From positions 140,915 to 204,914 of the forward strand of contig CAJNOJ010000191.1 of assembly GCA_905250025.1 (NCBI GenBank): a DNA stretch of 64,000 nucleotides. The letters are read 5' to 3'. This document shows positions 1 to 11,548 of this stretch, one piece after another. The position numbers were made by a program, and so were the translations under genes. The notes under the pieces were generated by a model. The model had not been told where the DNA came from. It searched no databases and saw nothing but the letters and a program-made list of their open reading frames with translations. The stretch is from Adineta ricciae (taxonomy: Eukaryota; Rotifera; Eurotatoria; Adinetida; Adinetidae). The first letter of the stretch is position 1. Each line of letters starts with the position of its first letter.

Positions 1-1804
1 GAACAGAAAATTTGGTGATGTTTTCAGTCAGAGAAAAAGACATGCTCGTACCAATTCGGAATCACTATCACTACGAGTCATGTGATCATAGAAGGGTACG
101 GCATCGGAATATTCGGCTAAGGTTTCCTGTAATGTTGGGTAATTTGTCGTATTTCGAAATGTTTCTTTGTAAAGTTTAGATAAAGAACCGTTTCTAATGA
201 AACAAAAGTTCAAGAACAACAAGAACATTCAAAGCTTCAATATACTTTGATATATCTGCGTCGGGTGAGATTATATAAACATTATCGTCATAGATCGGAT
301 AGATAAGTTTAGCTCGACCCCAATATAGCAAATGAGATGCAAGACGATAGATCTATAATATCATTCTTTTTAATGAATAAGTAAAACTTGTATTTGATTT
401 ACTTGAGTGAGCGGAAGACCAGTTTCGATTGATAATCGAGACATTGAATATGATGAACGTAAATGTCGAACGAGTGTACTCAGTGTCGATGAACTATCTA
501 TTGGTAGCGACGCAAGTAAAGCTGATGGATCAATAACAAGTAATATGCCATAGTATGGTCTAGTGAATGAAATGAAAGAAAAAGAAATAATTTAAAAAGT
601 AATCAATTGCGATTACTTACTTAAGAATTTGCTCGGCATTTGAAAGCACATTAAACGCGAAATCTGGTTCTAATGAACAGTTCAAAGCAATAGATCGATG
701 TGGTAGACAACAAGAAACATTCAACCAATTATTAATTGTTATGTTAATTTCACCGGAAACTTGTAAACTAATGAAAAAAGGAATATATTCTTTGTAATCT
801 ATTCGACTTTGACGTACTCAGTAAAGATTTGTTTTAACGTTGCTGCTAGTTGACTTTCTTCAGCCATCATTGAATACGCTTGTTCTCTGATTTCTCTCGC
901 TTTATCGTCTTCGTTTTGCCGTCGATTTGCTAAACAAACATGACATGAGATATTCGAGAACAACTTCTTTTTAATACTTTACAAGAATCGGATGCTGCGA
1001 TCTCATGTGGTTGAATAAACGTTAATAATTTATCGTATTCATTTTTCAAATAGTGCACACGCTGCTCTTCACAACGAATCGCTGTACCAATACGTTGACT
1101 CATTTCTTGATAGGATATGATAACTGATGCTTTTGCAATGGCCTAATAAATTTCAAATGGGAATGTTCGTCAAAAGTCTTTAAGAGTATCAATACTCGTA
1201 GAACGAAAAAGACAGCGAATGATTTCAGATCTGTACTTTGTTCTAAGCCAAGGGTATGGCCAACGAAGATGACATCATCGACTTGAACTTCCACATGAGT
1301 TCCATAACTATTCGGACTTGTTAAAATTGCAATAGTCGTTTCGTCGAAACTAAAAGAATGAAAAATCGTCACGGAATAAAATCATCAATTCGAAGCAAAT
1401 ACTTACTTTCGAAATGTTGTTCGAGGTGCATCATCGTCTTTCGCACTAAATATTCCCATAGACTCTCTTTCAATACTGTTTCATGGAAAAACCGCCTACC
1501 TGGGCGGATCGAAATCTTTAGCAATGACAATTGAGTAGCTTGTATGAAAATTAACTGGTTCAGCTAGACAAAAATGATCGACCGTGGATTCTGGAAATCA
1601 ATTAACGAAGATGGAAGTACATACGTTCTCGTATATTCCTGTTCGCTTGTTCATATTTATACAAAAGTTTATTTTTATCATGTGCACTCTCCACAACAAG
1701 TAAAATCGCAATAAGATCTTTTTCGAATGCCTTGAAACATGAAAAAACAAGCGAGTAAGTACTGAGAACCCACAAAGAAAAACATAACATACGATGCGGT
1801 CCAT
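1..1804 (-). CDS. NPRL3: NPRL3-like GATOR1 subunit (5' part; 3' end outside window)
   Basis: Nprl3 is a subunit of GATOR1, the GTPase-activating complex that turns off TORC1 at the lysosome when amino acids are scarce. The minus-strand exons read in family order: a first mini exon MDRI (start at 1804, donor GTATGT), then IAILLVVESAHDKNKLLYKY (the beta strand that opens the longin-like domain), then VDDVIFVGHTLGLEQ followed by FAVFFVLR, then a helical stretch with RIGTAIRCEEQRVHYLKNEY, then INNWLNVSCCLPHR, and finally the SHLLYWGRAKLIYPIYDDNV block. Several exons are separated by roughly 50-60-base introns. The last visible exon (near 60-200) appears to end at a donor close to position 60, so the C-terminal third lies left of the window. 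The order and spacing of the blocks match the family well. Exact exon ends are inferred by eye. Confidence 0.85.
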
Positions 1805-2076
1805 ATTCTTATCTTTCTCAATGAATAAAAGGTTTCTTTGTCTGAAGTAAAGAAAAATAGATCAGCTGTTCTTTTACTTTTTCCAACAAATTAAAAAACC
1901 TAGCCTAGTATAGTATATGATATGAAGTGCTATGCATTCGGATATATTTTATAACCACACTTGAAGCTAGTCAACAGAGGTCGCCGTTCATCGGAAGAAA
2001 ATATGCGTTCGATTTTGTCCAGAAAAACATGTTTGCACAAGAAAGTAGTTTTATTATGAACATCCCTCACTGGAAA

Positions 2077-2613
2077 TCACATCTTTTTTTTATACAAAGA
2101 AAGCTTCAATAGTTGCCCATTGAGTTTGTATCGCTGAGGATCTGCCATAATGTTTATTCTGTCTTCAATTGTATCACAGACAAGAAAAGCATACCTAGAA
2201 ATAGTCTTCATAAAAACAATTCTCTCAATTTTCTTTACAAAACCTTACCCCATGAAGCGTTTCTTTATTGAATTATCTGGCCAAAAGGTTGTTTTTGCAG
2301 GACAATAACGGGATATGGTGCAGAGGGGAAACAAATTCTGTAAATTAGTCTCTGTGACATATTGTGGAATATCTTGAACAACGATTTTCCGGTCATTGTA
2401 TGTTTGATCTACGCTTACGCTGCACGCAGATTCGTTTTCGTACGCCAGTGAACATTTCGAACCAAGCGATGCTAAGTTAGGCGGGGAAATAAAATCTCTC
2501 TTTGCATCTTTGGCTCTTTTGTATCGAATAGTCGCATAACTAAACAGAAATAAATTCGAATGCAAAAGACTTCTTCGCGTTTTGTTTACTTTGTTGATGG
2601 AGACGTTTGACAT
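2077..2613 (-). CDS. Small protein with one C-terminal RNA-recognition motif
   Basis: Two exons joined by a short intron (about 2194-2246, GTAAGG...CTAG) give a protein of about 160 residues. The C-terminal half is an RRM: RNP2-like KIVVQDIP, a helix VTETNLQNLFP, then RNP1-like GYAFLVC created across the splice junction, and the final strand LNGQLLKLSLYKKK directly before the stop. The N-terminal 75 residues are basic and without a recognised domain; a possible extra small intron there (acceptor-like TTTCTGTTTAG near 2543) would shorten it. It lies upstream of NPRL3 on the same strand, with about 270 bases between. Single-RRM proteins of this size take part in pre-mRNA or mitochondrial RNA handling, but nothing here assigns it to a family. 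The fold is fairly sure, the role unknown. Confidence 0.65.
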
Positions 2614-2800
2614 GGTTTGATTACGATTTTGACCGCTGCAGGGAACTGTTTATACAGTTGACTTTTAGTGATATTCGAAAATATATTAAATAAAAGTAAT
2701 TTTCGATAGCAATCTGAATGTTTTTGGAGGGGCAAGTCTGTTTTGCTGATTTTTCGATCGTGTTTTTCATCAGTGTTCGTCTAAAGATGAAAGTATTTTT

Positions 2801-4286
2801 CTAATCGTAATAAATCTTCTTTTCTTCTCTTACAAATAACTTCTGCTGCTCAGTTTCCGCTGATGAATCATCAAAAATAACATTGAAAACGTCGTCGATT
2901 GAAGCGAATTCCTCACACGAATTCCACATTGTTCCACTTAACAATGGTGATGGTTGCACACATTCATTTGTTAATAGATTTTCATAGTTATTAATCGGAG
3001 TATTGGAGAAGGTATTTGTGCTAAACGAAAAGAAATCAACTACTTAAGGAGAATTTCAAACAAAACAAACCTGTAGAAATCTTCCTCTTCTTCTACGTTT
3101 TGAACTTGAAAACTCTGATTGGAAAGTAAAGACAGACTTTCTTCTGAACATTCCGATGATTGCTCCTTTTCCATTGAGGATTTCTCTTCACCTAAATCGA
3201 GAAATCAATTACACTATCATTGCAACAATCAAAGCACAAACCTTCTTGCGAGAATTCCTTCGAATATTTCTCGATATATGTTTTCACGTCATTTTTATCA
3301 AACAAATACAAAGGAATTCTTTGATAAAATTTTGTTTGTTCAGCTAGACATTGACATGAATCATATTGATTCAAGATATGATCATCATTAATCCAATGTG
3401 GTAATGCAAAGTCAATCGATTCATTCAGTAAACCTCCCAACGAGAAACTTTCATGATAACTACCCGACGCTAAGACAACAATTTCATTCGACCGTTGAAC
3501 AATTCGATGATAACGAATATTATATCGATCCAATAAACTTGGATCGATCAAGTACTGTTGATGATAGACACATTTGTTGGATAGAAAGTATTTTTGTAGC
3601 AGATGCTCTTGCGATGAAGGAATTATGTACCAATATCTCGGTCCGCCTTGATGGTGAAAAATTATCGATGAAAGTTTGTTTGGATGAGTTTCTAAAGGAA
3701 ATATCGCACAGTTTCCATCTGTATAAAGTAAGTTCGAATGCATTTTGTCGATAAATCTCGTTCCGGCTAATTTTAATAAACTTTGTTTCAACACTCGGTG
3801 GATGGAGAAGTATTTCTTATTCCATTTTTGATAAAATAAGCTTTTATTTTGAATGATGGAGATATTTGATTGTAAAGTTCTTTTCTCATTGCCATTTGAG
3901 AGATGAGCCCAGAAATTGATTTCGTTTTCAATGTGAAGATCGTCTGAGTAGGGTTGTCGGAGTCCCACTTCACTTTGGATTGAATACATTCCGCAGTCCT
4001 TGGCGTTTCGGTGCACTCTTTGTACTTGTTGTGATAATGGACGTATAAGACGCTTTTTCAAAGCTAGTTGACAGTTTCCATTCAGCTGGATTTTCAATCC
4101 ACCAAACTCTTTCAGAACGTGTTCGTGCCAATGCAAAAAACTTGATAAATTTTCTAATATATCTGGATCAGCTTCGAACGTTGGAATCTCGTTTGGTATA
4201 CTCAACATGCTTTTTGAAAAAAGAACGCTTGTCTCCAAACAATCTACGATAGGGTTGGCTGACACTACACAATATGAAATAAGCAT
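2801..4286 (-). CDS. JmjC-like cupin-domain protein with rearranged metal site
   Basis: A long first exon of about 350 residues is followed by two short C-terminal exons rich in Glu and Ser (stop at 2801-2803). Residues about 165-300 resemble the JmjC fold of 2-oxoglutarate/Fe(II) oxygenases: HHQGGPRYWYIIP (211-223) corresponds to the block carrying the cosubstrate lysine, and LIDPSLLDRYNIRYHRIVQR with SGSYHESFSLGG (274-285) and NESIDFALPHW corresponds to the strand with the distal iron histidine and the closing segment. In my alignment the usual His-x-Asp/Glu pair is replaced by Glu-x-His (E199, H201), the distal His is H278, and the cosubstrate Lys is Arg (R217). Family members hydroxylate or demethylate histones or other proteins, but activity here is doubtful. 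Start at the first Met (4286); a Met at residue 27 is an alternative. Confidence 0.6.
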
Positions 4287-5008
4287 GTACAGGTAACTTC
4301 TCCCGTATATATATCCGTTCTACAGTCACTCGTGGGACTAGTAATCAAATAAAAAGAAAGCCTTCATGATCAATGTATCTGTGTACGAGTAAGTGGCATG
4401 TTTGTTCGTGCATTAAATGTCAAAAGTAACGAAATGCACTTTTTTTCTTGTTTACTTAGAACAATCAGACAGTCAGACGTCGAAGGTGGGCGAAAGAAGT
4501 CGTTTTCATAGTCTGTTTTTATGCCTTTATCGAAATGACATAATATTTCTAATATATAATGTGAACTATCTATACCGAACGCAGAATGACTGTCCTTACA
4601 CACTGCTTCGTTGACTGATCGATGTTTTCAATATAAACACGTGTTAATAGTAGTAGTCCCAAGGAAAAATGTTTTTGAATAGAGAAAAATAAATAAGGGT
4701 ATCTATATTCTCGCTTTTTGCCGAAGAAAAGTCGTTTTTTGTTTTCACCGTTCGAATAATTAATTGATTGCTATTTATTTATACAGAAAAATGATGGTAT
4801 AGGATTTGTTGCGATGATTGAAAATCATGGAGTGTTGGTGAAGGGAAGGAAATCGATGCTAAAAAAATAAAGGCATAAAAAATAGAAAATTCAAAAGAGA
4901 AGATCTATTAACAAAGTAACTAAAATAGTTCACACTGATAGATTTTGTTCGTTAAAATTAAAGCTCATCTAATTATTCAGTTCGTTGATGTATTCATTTG
5001 CCGATTTA
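4287..5008. other. Spacer between JmjC-like gene and adenylate kinase
   Basis: About 720 bases between the 5' end of the JmjC-like gene and the 3' end of the AK1-like gene, both on the minus strand. Short open frames on both strands show no domain, codon pattern or splice context. It probably holds the promoter and 5' leader of the JmjC-like gene and the 3' trailer of the kinase. Confidence 0.5.
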
Positions 5009-5908
<900 letters not shown>

Positions 5909-6483
5909 TTTTATTGTTTCTTGCTGACTAAAGACTCTCGAAAATAACTCCTAACACAAGATGAGATGCCGAAGAAAAAGAGGAAAGATCAGTATAAAGT
6001 GTATTGGTACCAGCGAAAAAAAAACAGACAAAAAAGGAAGAAAGCAAAAGAAGACGATAGGCGTAGGTTGTGAGAACGCGAAGAAAAAAGTATGTTAGGC
6101 AACAAAGCTTCCTGAATAATATATTGTGGTAAACGAAGAAGAAACTATCGTAACTAGAAAATGTACAAACCCGTTCTCTGCTTACCCATCGAGAAATAAC
6201 CTTTTAGGCATTGCCTTATTGCTTTTGTTGCTCGACTTGCGCACAAGACAAAAAAACAACAGCAATGCGCGTTAATGTCAGATCGACTCAGAGGACTTTT
6301 TGGGATAAATATCCCACAAAAATATATCTATCGATTAACAGAAGAGTTGTTATCTTCTTTACTATCTACGAAAGAGAAATAGGCTTATCGAAAACCAAAT
6401 TTCCATTCTAAGGAACTGATTTGGGTATCAGCAATGTGTTTAGAATACATATAGACGTACCTTTGTTGGATGAATGAGAATGG
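5909..6483. other. Spacer between two adenylate kinase genes
   Basis: About 575 bases holding the presumed promoter of the AK1-like gene and the 3' trailer of the AK5-like gene. A plus-strand open frame near 6211-6411 has no recognisable content. No repeat or RNA gene seen. Confidence 0.5.
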
Positions 6484-8087
6484 TCATTTGTCTAAAATGA
6501 GAGAAAATGAAGTTTTTAGATTGATCATCGAAAATGGAATAAACGAGAAAACACTTGAAGAGGATTCTCTTCTTGTTTACCTACTTGATAATGTGACAAT
6601 AATCGATCTGATGCTTTTGATACGTCCGTAAACACTTCATCTGGTTTTCTATTTGCATCAATTTTGACGAGTTTACCCTGTTTGCTGTAATAATCTAAGA
6701 TGGGTGTAGTTTCTTCATTAAATGTATGCAGACGCTTTGCGATCGTTTCTTGGTTATCATCAACCCGTCCACTAGTTTCTCCACGTTTCAGTAATCGTTC
6801 GATCATCACATTATCAGGTACATCGAAGTAGATGAACAGGTCACATACAGCCACATCTTTTTCAAATTGAATGCCTAAATACGATATGAAACATACGGTG
6901 AGTTTTCAAGATATACAATCGAATGATTAATCAGAGAGAGAGAGAGAGAGAGCAGTTCAAATCAGAGAAGTGCTAATCAGTAACTTACGAGGAAAATATT
7001 GAAAATACTGGAAAAGAAAAAGGAGGAAGTGCAATTTTAGAAGTTGATCAATACGGAGAAATATTGTATAGAAAGTTAATTTCCATTATTTACCTTGATC
7101 CACTCGACGTGGAAATCCGTCAATCAGAAATCCCGATGCTTGATTAGCTCTTTCATAAATTACGTCTTTAAGTAAACCGAGAATGTCTTCCTAGCAGCAC
7201 AGAAACGACTTATTAACGGAGAATTATTTAGATTGTATATTTACAGTAGAAATGAGTTTTCCTTGAGACATGATTTCATTGAAATAACGACCCTTTTCTG
7301 ATGTTGAATCTTTAACAGCAGCACGAATCAAATCACCAGCTGATAGATGTGTGAAACCATATTTCTCAATCATTTTCTCGCACTGTGTACCTTTACCACT
7401 ACCTAAACAAACTATTCGAAAACGAATTAGTTGCAGTTGAACTATTACCTGGTCCACCACCAACGAAAACTATCGGCTTGCCTTGTAATGAACGTTTGTG
7501 CTCAGTTACTTGAGCATTTGTCGTCTGTTGTGGTTGATGTTTAGCCTTATCGTCATTACTTGTGTGTTGTTGATCGAACTTCGGTGCTTGTGCTCTTTCT
7601 TGTTCGTGTTTGAGCTGCTGATCCGGAGTTGGAGATTGTGGTCGTTCTTGAATTTTCGGTTTTTCTTCGTGTTTACCAGCAGGTATAGCATCAAGTTTCG
7701 GCGGACGGTTGTCGATTTCAGGTGCTGTATTCAAATCCGTCGATTTAGTAATCGGTGCTAATATATTGTGCATTCCACCTTTACGTTCGATGAATTCATC
7801 CCATTTCAATTGTTGATTTCCATCTTTGTACTATATAGCAACGGTGAGAAGGACTCGATCAGAAAATGACTTACTCGTTTTAATGAATTTATGATAAACT
7901 CGAGATGATCTTCTGGCTTATGAACCATAAGGCCAGTGATTAATGCCTAAAGCGATAGGAATCGGATCAGATCGAATTGATCGATTAGCTTAGAGGAAAG
8001 AGTTACTTCAAACAATTGTGGAATTTTTCGCTTGGAAATGTATTCTTTTGCTAATTCAGTATTAGCATTTCCATGTGTACATGTCAT
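6484..8087 (-). CDS. AK5: AK5-like adenylate kinase with N-terminal docking/dimerisation module
   Basis: About 365 residues from seven or so exons. The N-terminus (start 8087) reads [17 protein letters not shown], then, after an intron, [18 protein letters not shown], then LKWDEF: the short helical module found at the head of AK5 and resembling the RIIa/DPY-30 dimerisation-docking fold. A Pro/Gln/Lys-rich linker of about 100 residues follows. Then comes one complete kinase domain: [15 protein letters not shown] (P-loop, split by an intron after GGP), [47 protein letters not shown], ending LLSHYQVDK with the stop in a tiny last exon (6484-6486). All catalytic residues are kept. Vertebrate AK5 has two kinase domains; only one is here. 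The docking module suggests anchoring, plausibly in cilia, given neighbouring CFAP47. A (GA)n tract lies in one intron. Confidence 0.85.
6933..6952. repeat. (AG)n microsatellite in an intron
   Basis: About ten AG units inside an intron of the AK5-like gene. It lies between a small exon (ending near 6988) and the LID-containing exon. A second, longer tract of the same unit occurs at 11516-11543. Confidence 0.8.
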
Positions 8088-8584
8088 TTTCAAACGAACT
8101 TATTTGACTTAATTAACAAAATAAAAAGAAAATCTAGAAATAAGACAACAATGAGCTCGAAACTGTGTTTCTTCTTGTATTACTCCACATTTTTCTTTCT
8201 TCGATAGACAACATAGTACGACGAACGACTGAACATGCCACACTATAACTCTCTTCACAAAAATAGTTTGTAGAGAACGAGGGTATAAAAAAACGACTGA
8301 CAGAAAAGGAGAAAAATGCTTTTGATCACCAACGCAACTCTCGCTTCATTGGTTGACGTATAGACTTTTTTTTCACATACACACCAAAAAAATATATATA
8401 AGACCAGAATGGGGATGGAGGAAGAGCACAGCAGAATGAAAGCAAGAGAGAAGGAAAAGAAGTCTGACCCACTATATTGCACATGTCACATCACGCGAAG
8501 ACTAGATGTAGAAAGAGAAACAACGACTAGAAAAAATATATGGACTATTGCGGTAAAACATGAAATATAGATGAGTTTTGTTCG
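8088..8584. other. Spacer upstream of AK5-like gene
   Basis: About 500 bases between the AK5-like start and the stop of the next gene on the same strand. Open frames here lack domain or splice context. Presumed promoter and 3' trailer only. Confidence 0.5.
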
Positions 8585-10411
8585 TTAGATACGTTTGAGA
8601 ATATCTTTTTTTAGATCTTCATAGATTTCATCAACTTCGACTCGACCATCGACCTTTAAACAAACGAAAAAGAAATCAATCCAATGAAACGATAGAAAAT
8701 TTACATAGATAGCTTTGTTTTCTGCTTTGAACTTGTCAATAATGGCATTGAATTCTTCATTATTCGTCTCCGGTTGCTCTTCACCAATGTAAATCAACGC
8801 AGAACAAGGTCCAATCTTTGTTAGAAACAAAACGTATTTCATTTTGCAAAACGATCGAACAATTCCTACTTCAGTTTGAAACTTTCGAAGTTCATCCGAT
8901 GACGTTGGAAAACCATCAATAACATAACCAGTACATGTACTCATCGAATCGAGCATAGTTGCTTTTAATTGATCGAAACGGAGAAATGATTGCTTGAAAT
9001 CAATATAATGAAGTGATTTATACGAAAAATCTTCCGCTATTCGTTCCGCTAATGCGTGTATAAATGAATTGTTGATTTCCTCTTCAGTTTCATCCTCAAT
9101 GTTTTCGAATTCGGCATCTAGTGATAATCGTGCACTAATTCTCGGATGCTTCGCTTCTTTCACCGGTAATTGATAATTGTCAATACAAAATATGATCGGC
9201 ACATGCTGACCATTGCTGGTCGGTTGAGTCAATTCAGATGATTTTGGCTTAGATGTCTACAAACGAAAATACTCTTCGTTTTTGTGTGTTTCGGACAGAT
9301 TTCTTACGTTCAATGGGAAAATTTCATCTGTGACGCGAGCGGCTTCAGCAAGAATAATGTCGAAATTATTGTTTGGGTTGATCTGAAACACTTCGATTAT
9401 GTTCCGTATCTATATATGACTGAATTAAATTACTTGAGTTATATTCAGATTTCTATTGGCAACACTGAGTCGATCGGTAGATAAAATAATCATGGCGTCA
9501 ATACGTCCAAGCTACAAAATAATTCATAGGAATCATAGTGTATATAGTCGAACAATACTTTTTCGAGCCATTTTCGATAGAAATGTTTCTCATCTAGATG
9601 ACCTGCGATGATAAAACCGTTAGAAGTCGAACGATACTGTTCGATGGCGTTTTGTATACAATGATATCGATGTTCTTGCTTGGTGAGATCTAAATATTAA
9701 AGATGATCTCACTCTTTGTATATTCGAAATTGTCGTTTTACCTAAACGACCATCGTAGTCGATATTAGCAATATCTTCGATGGATAGAAATGATACTTGA
9801 TTGTATCGTTCTAATAATCGTGCACATAATTTCGTTGCATTCGACGAACCTGAAGAGAAAACAAGTATTTTCGTCTTCATTTTTCAGAGCACTAAATTAC
9901 TTAGAAGAAGTAATATAGGTAAATTTTGAGAAAGACGCTTGTTGTGGTCAATCGGTGGCAATGCTGGCGCTTTCACTGGAGCTTTTCGATCTAATGATTG
10001 ACTTGTTCGCGGTGTTGAGTTTGTTGAACGCATTGGCGGTAAGATTTTTTGCCGATTGCGAAGAGTAGACGGTCGGGACGGTAAGGCACCTTTGTTATTC
10101 GTCACGAACAAATCCCAACGAACGCGATGTGGATTGTTTTGCACCTAGACAATGCGAAAACAAGACCGAATTCTATACGAAAACGACATGCGTAGTAAGT
10201 TAACCTTATCTAAACATTCACGAATAAAAGCAATGTGATCATCTGGTTTATGAACCATCAGCGCCGTCATAATCGCCTGGAAAATGGAGATAAAAATCAA
10301 GAAGAAGATTTCTGGCAATGACTCTACCTCGAATAGTTCATCGATTCCTTTTTTATTTATATAATTCACTGCGTTTTGGTTACTGTATATTCCATGAGGT
10401 TTAGACGCCAT
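8585..10411 (-). CDS. AK5-like pseudokinase: docking module plus two degenerate kinase-like domains
   Basis: The start (10411) and first exons repeat the layout of the neighbouring AK5-like gene: NYINKKGIDELFE, an intron at the same place, AIMTALMVHKPDDHIAFI, an intron, then RVRWDLF. A Pro/Ser/Arg-rich linker follows. The first kinase-like domain has ILVFSSGSSNATKLCARLLE where an ATP loop GxxGxGKG should be, so the glycines and the lysine are gone, and NGFIIAGHLDE replaces the DGxPR motif. The second begins PIIFCIDNYQLP without any P-loop but keeps GYVIDGFPTSSDELRKF; its LID arginines are missing. It ends KKDILKRI at the stop (8585). The frame is open through all exons, so it looks like a functional protein without kinase activity. 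Two kinase-like domains after the module is the AK5 architecture. An upstream in-frame Met (10444) is possible. Confidence 0.75.
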
Positions 10412-10562
10412 GATTGTTCGAAGGAGATTCACTGAATTGCACAATATAAACTGGACTTAAGGTTTTTAAGTGATTGTCTAAAAAAAAATACAAAACACGC
10501 GTCTATTTTCATTCCCAAAATGATTTTCATTTGTATATCAAAACTAATCAAAATACACAAAT

Positions 10563-10894
10563 CTAATTCTTCTTCTTATCATGCATTTCAATGAAAGTGT
10601 CCCATCGTAAGGGTATTTTCTCCTTTTTCATCTAAATAAACAGATTAACAAAACTTTATCGAAGCATAATCCATCAAACAAACTTCATTTAGGCTTTCGA
10701 TGATGAAATCCAAATGATCATCCGGTTCGTTATTCATCAATCCAGCGATCAGTGCCTAAAAAGTCTTGGGAAACATACTGGTACATTTCAGAAAAGATTT
10801 CTACTTCGAACAAAGCGGGAATTTGCCGTTCGGTTATGTAAAGTTTCTTTCGTTCGGTGACCGGATCTTCGCTTGTTTTCAACGCTGATGTCAT
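10563..10894 (-). CDS. Mini gene with only the AK5-type docking module
   Basis: Three exons give about 75 residues: ERKKLYITERQIPALFE, then ALIAGLMNNEPDDHLDFIIE, then PLRWDTFIEMHDKKKN and a stop at 10563-10565. This is the N-terminal module of the two neighbouring AK5-like genes, with the first intron after the same LFE residues and the second at the equivalent point, but no kinase domain follows. The bases just before the Met (TTATTTTCAG) look like a splice acceptor, so a short upstream exon, coding or not, may exist within the roughly 100 bases before the end of CFAP47. Inferred to be a free dimerisation or docking partner for its paralogues. Codon pattern and conserved intron positions support a real gene. 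Confidence 0.7.
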
Positions 10895-10991
10895 CTGAAA
10901 ATAAGATTGAAAAGAATTCTGTTTATGTGATCACAAAAATGTCCAACGAAGAAAAGAAAAACAAATAAAACCGTCGAACTTTCCAATTAAC

Positions 10992-11512
10992 CTAAGCGGC
11001 AGGTCGGCGTTTTTCTTTATGTGAAGAAACAATCACTGGAAAGGAAGACAGACGTAAAAAATCGATGTGAAAAAGAAGGTCTAGTTTATCAAACACTGGT
11101 GGTTTCGTTTGGCTTTGTTAATACAGATGCACCTTTAATCGGTGATGAGATCGCTGTTTGATGAAGTTGAAGATTTTCGAGGATAAAATTTCGTTTCTTG
11201 TATCCACGTCGACTAGCATAGTCATCACTGTTAACAGATGGCAAACTTGAATGTGTTTTCGGTGCTTCGTATTGTGGTAATGAACCCCGGACGACATACT
11301 TCCATTGATTATCTTTGGCCTAAAAGGATAGAGATTGACTAATCGATTGAATGCAAACTCTCTCAATCGAATTTGACAATGAAGTGAAAGTCGTGTAGAA
11401 CATTTGTTAACGTCGACATTGCCGATCGTCTATGGAGCAGTCAACTCGAGGTGTTTTCAACATCTGATGTTGCGGGAGAACGCTCAATTCACTAATGAAC
11501 TTTTTGTTGAGT

Positions 11513-11548
<36 letters not shown>

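Noticed and set aside
3119-3754. Plus-strand open frames within the JmjC-like gene
   Set aside because: They are antisense shadows of the minus-strand coding exons; no start context, domain or splice signal supports them.
7498-7761. Plus-strand hydrophobic frame opposite the AK5-like linker exon
   Set aside because: The minus strand carries the conserved AK5-like protein; the plus frame is its mirror and rich in Cys/Phe/Leu as expected from antisense of Gln/Lys codons.
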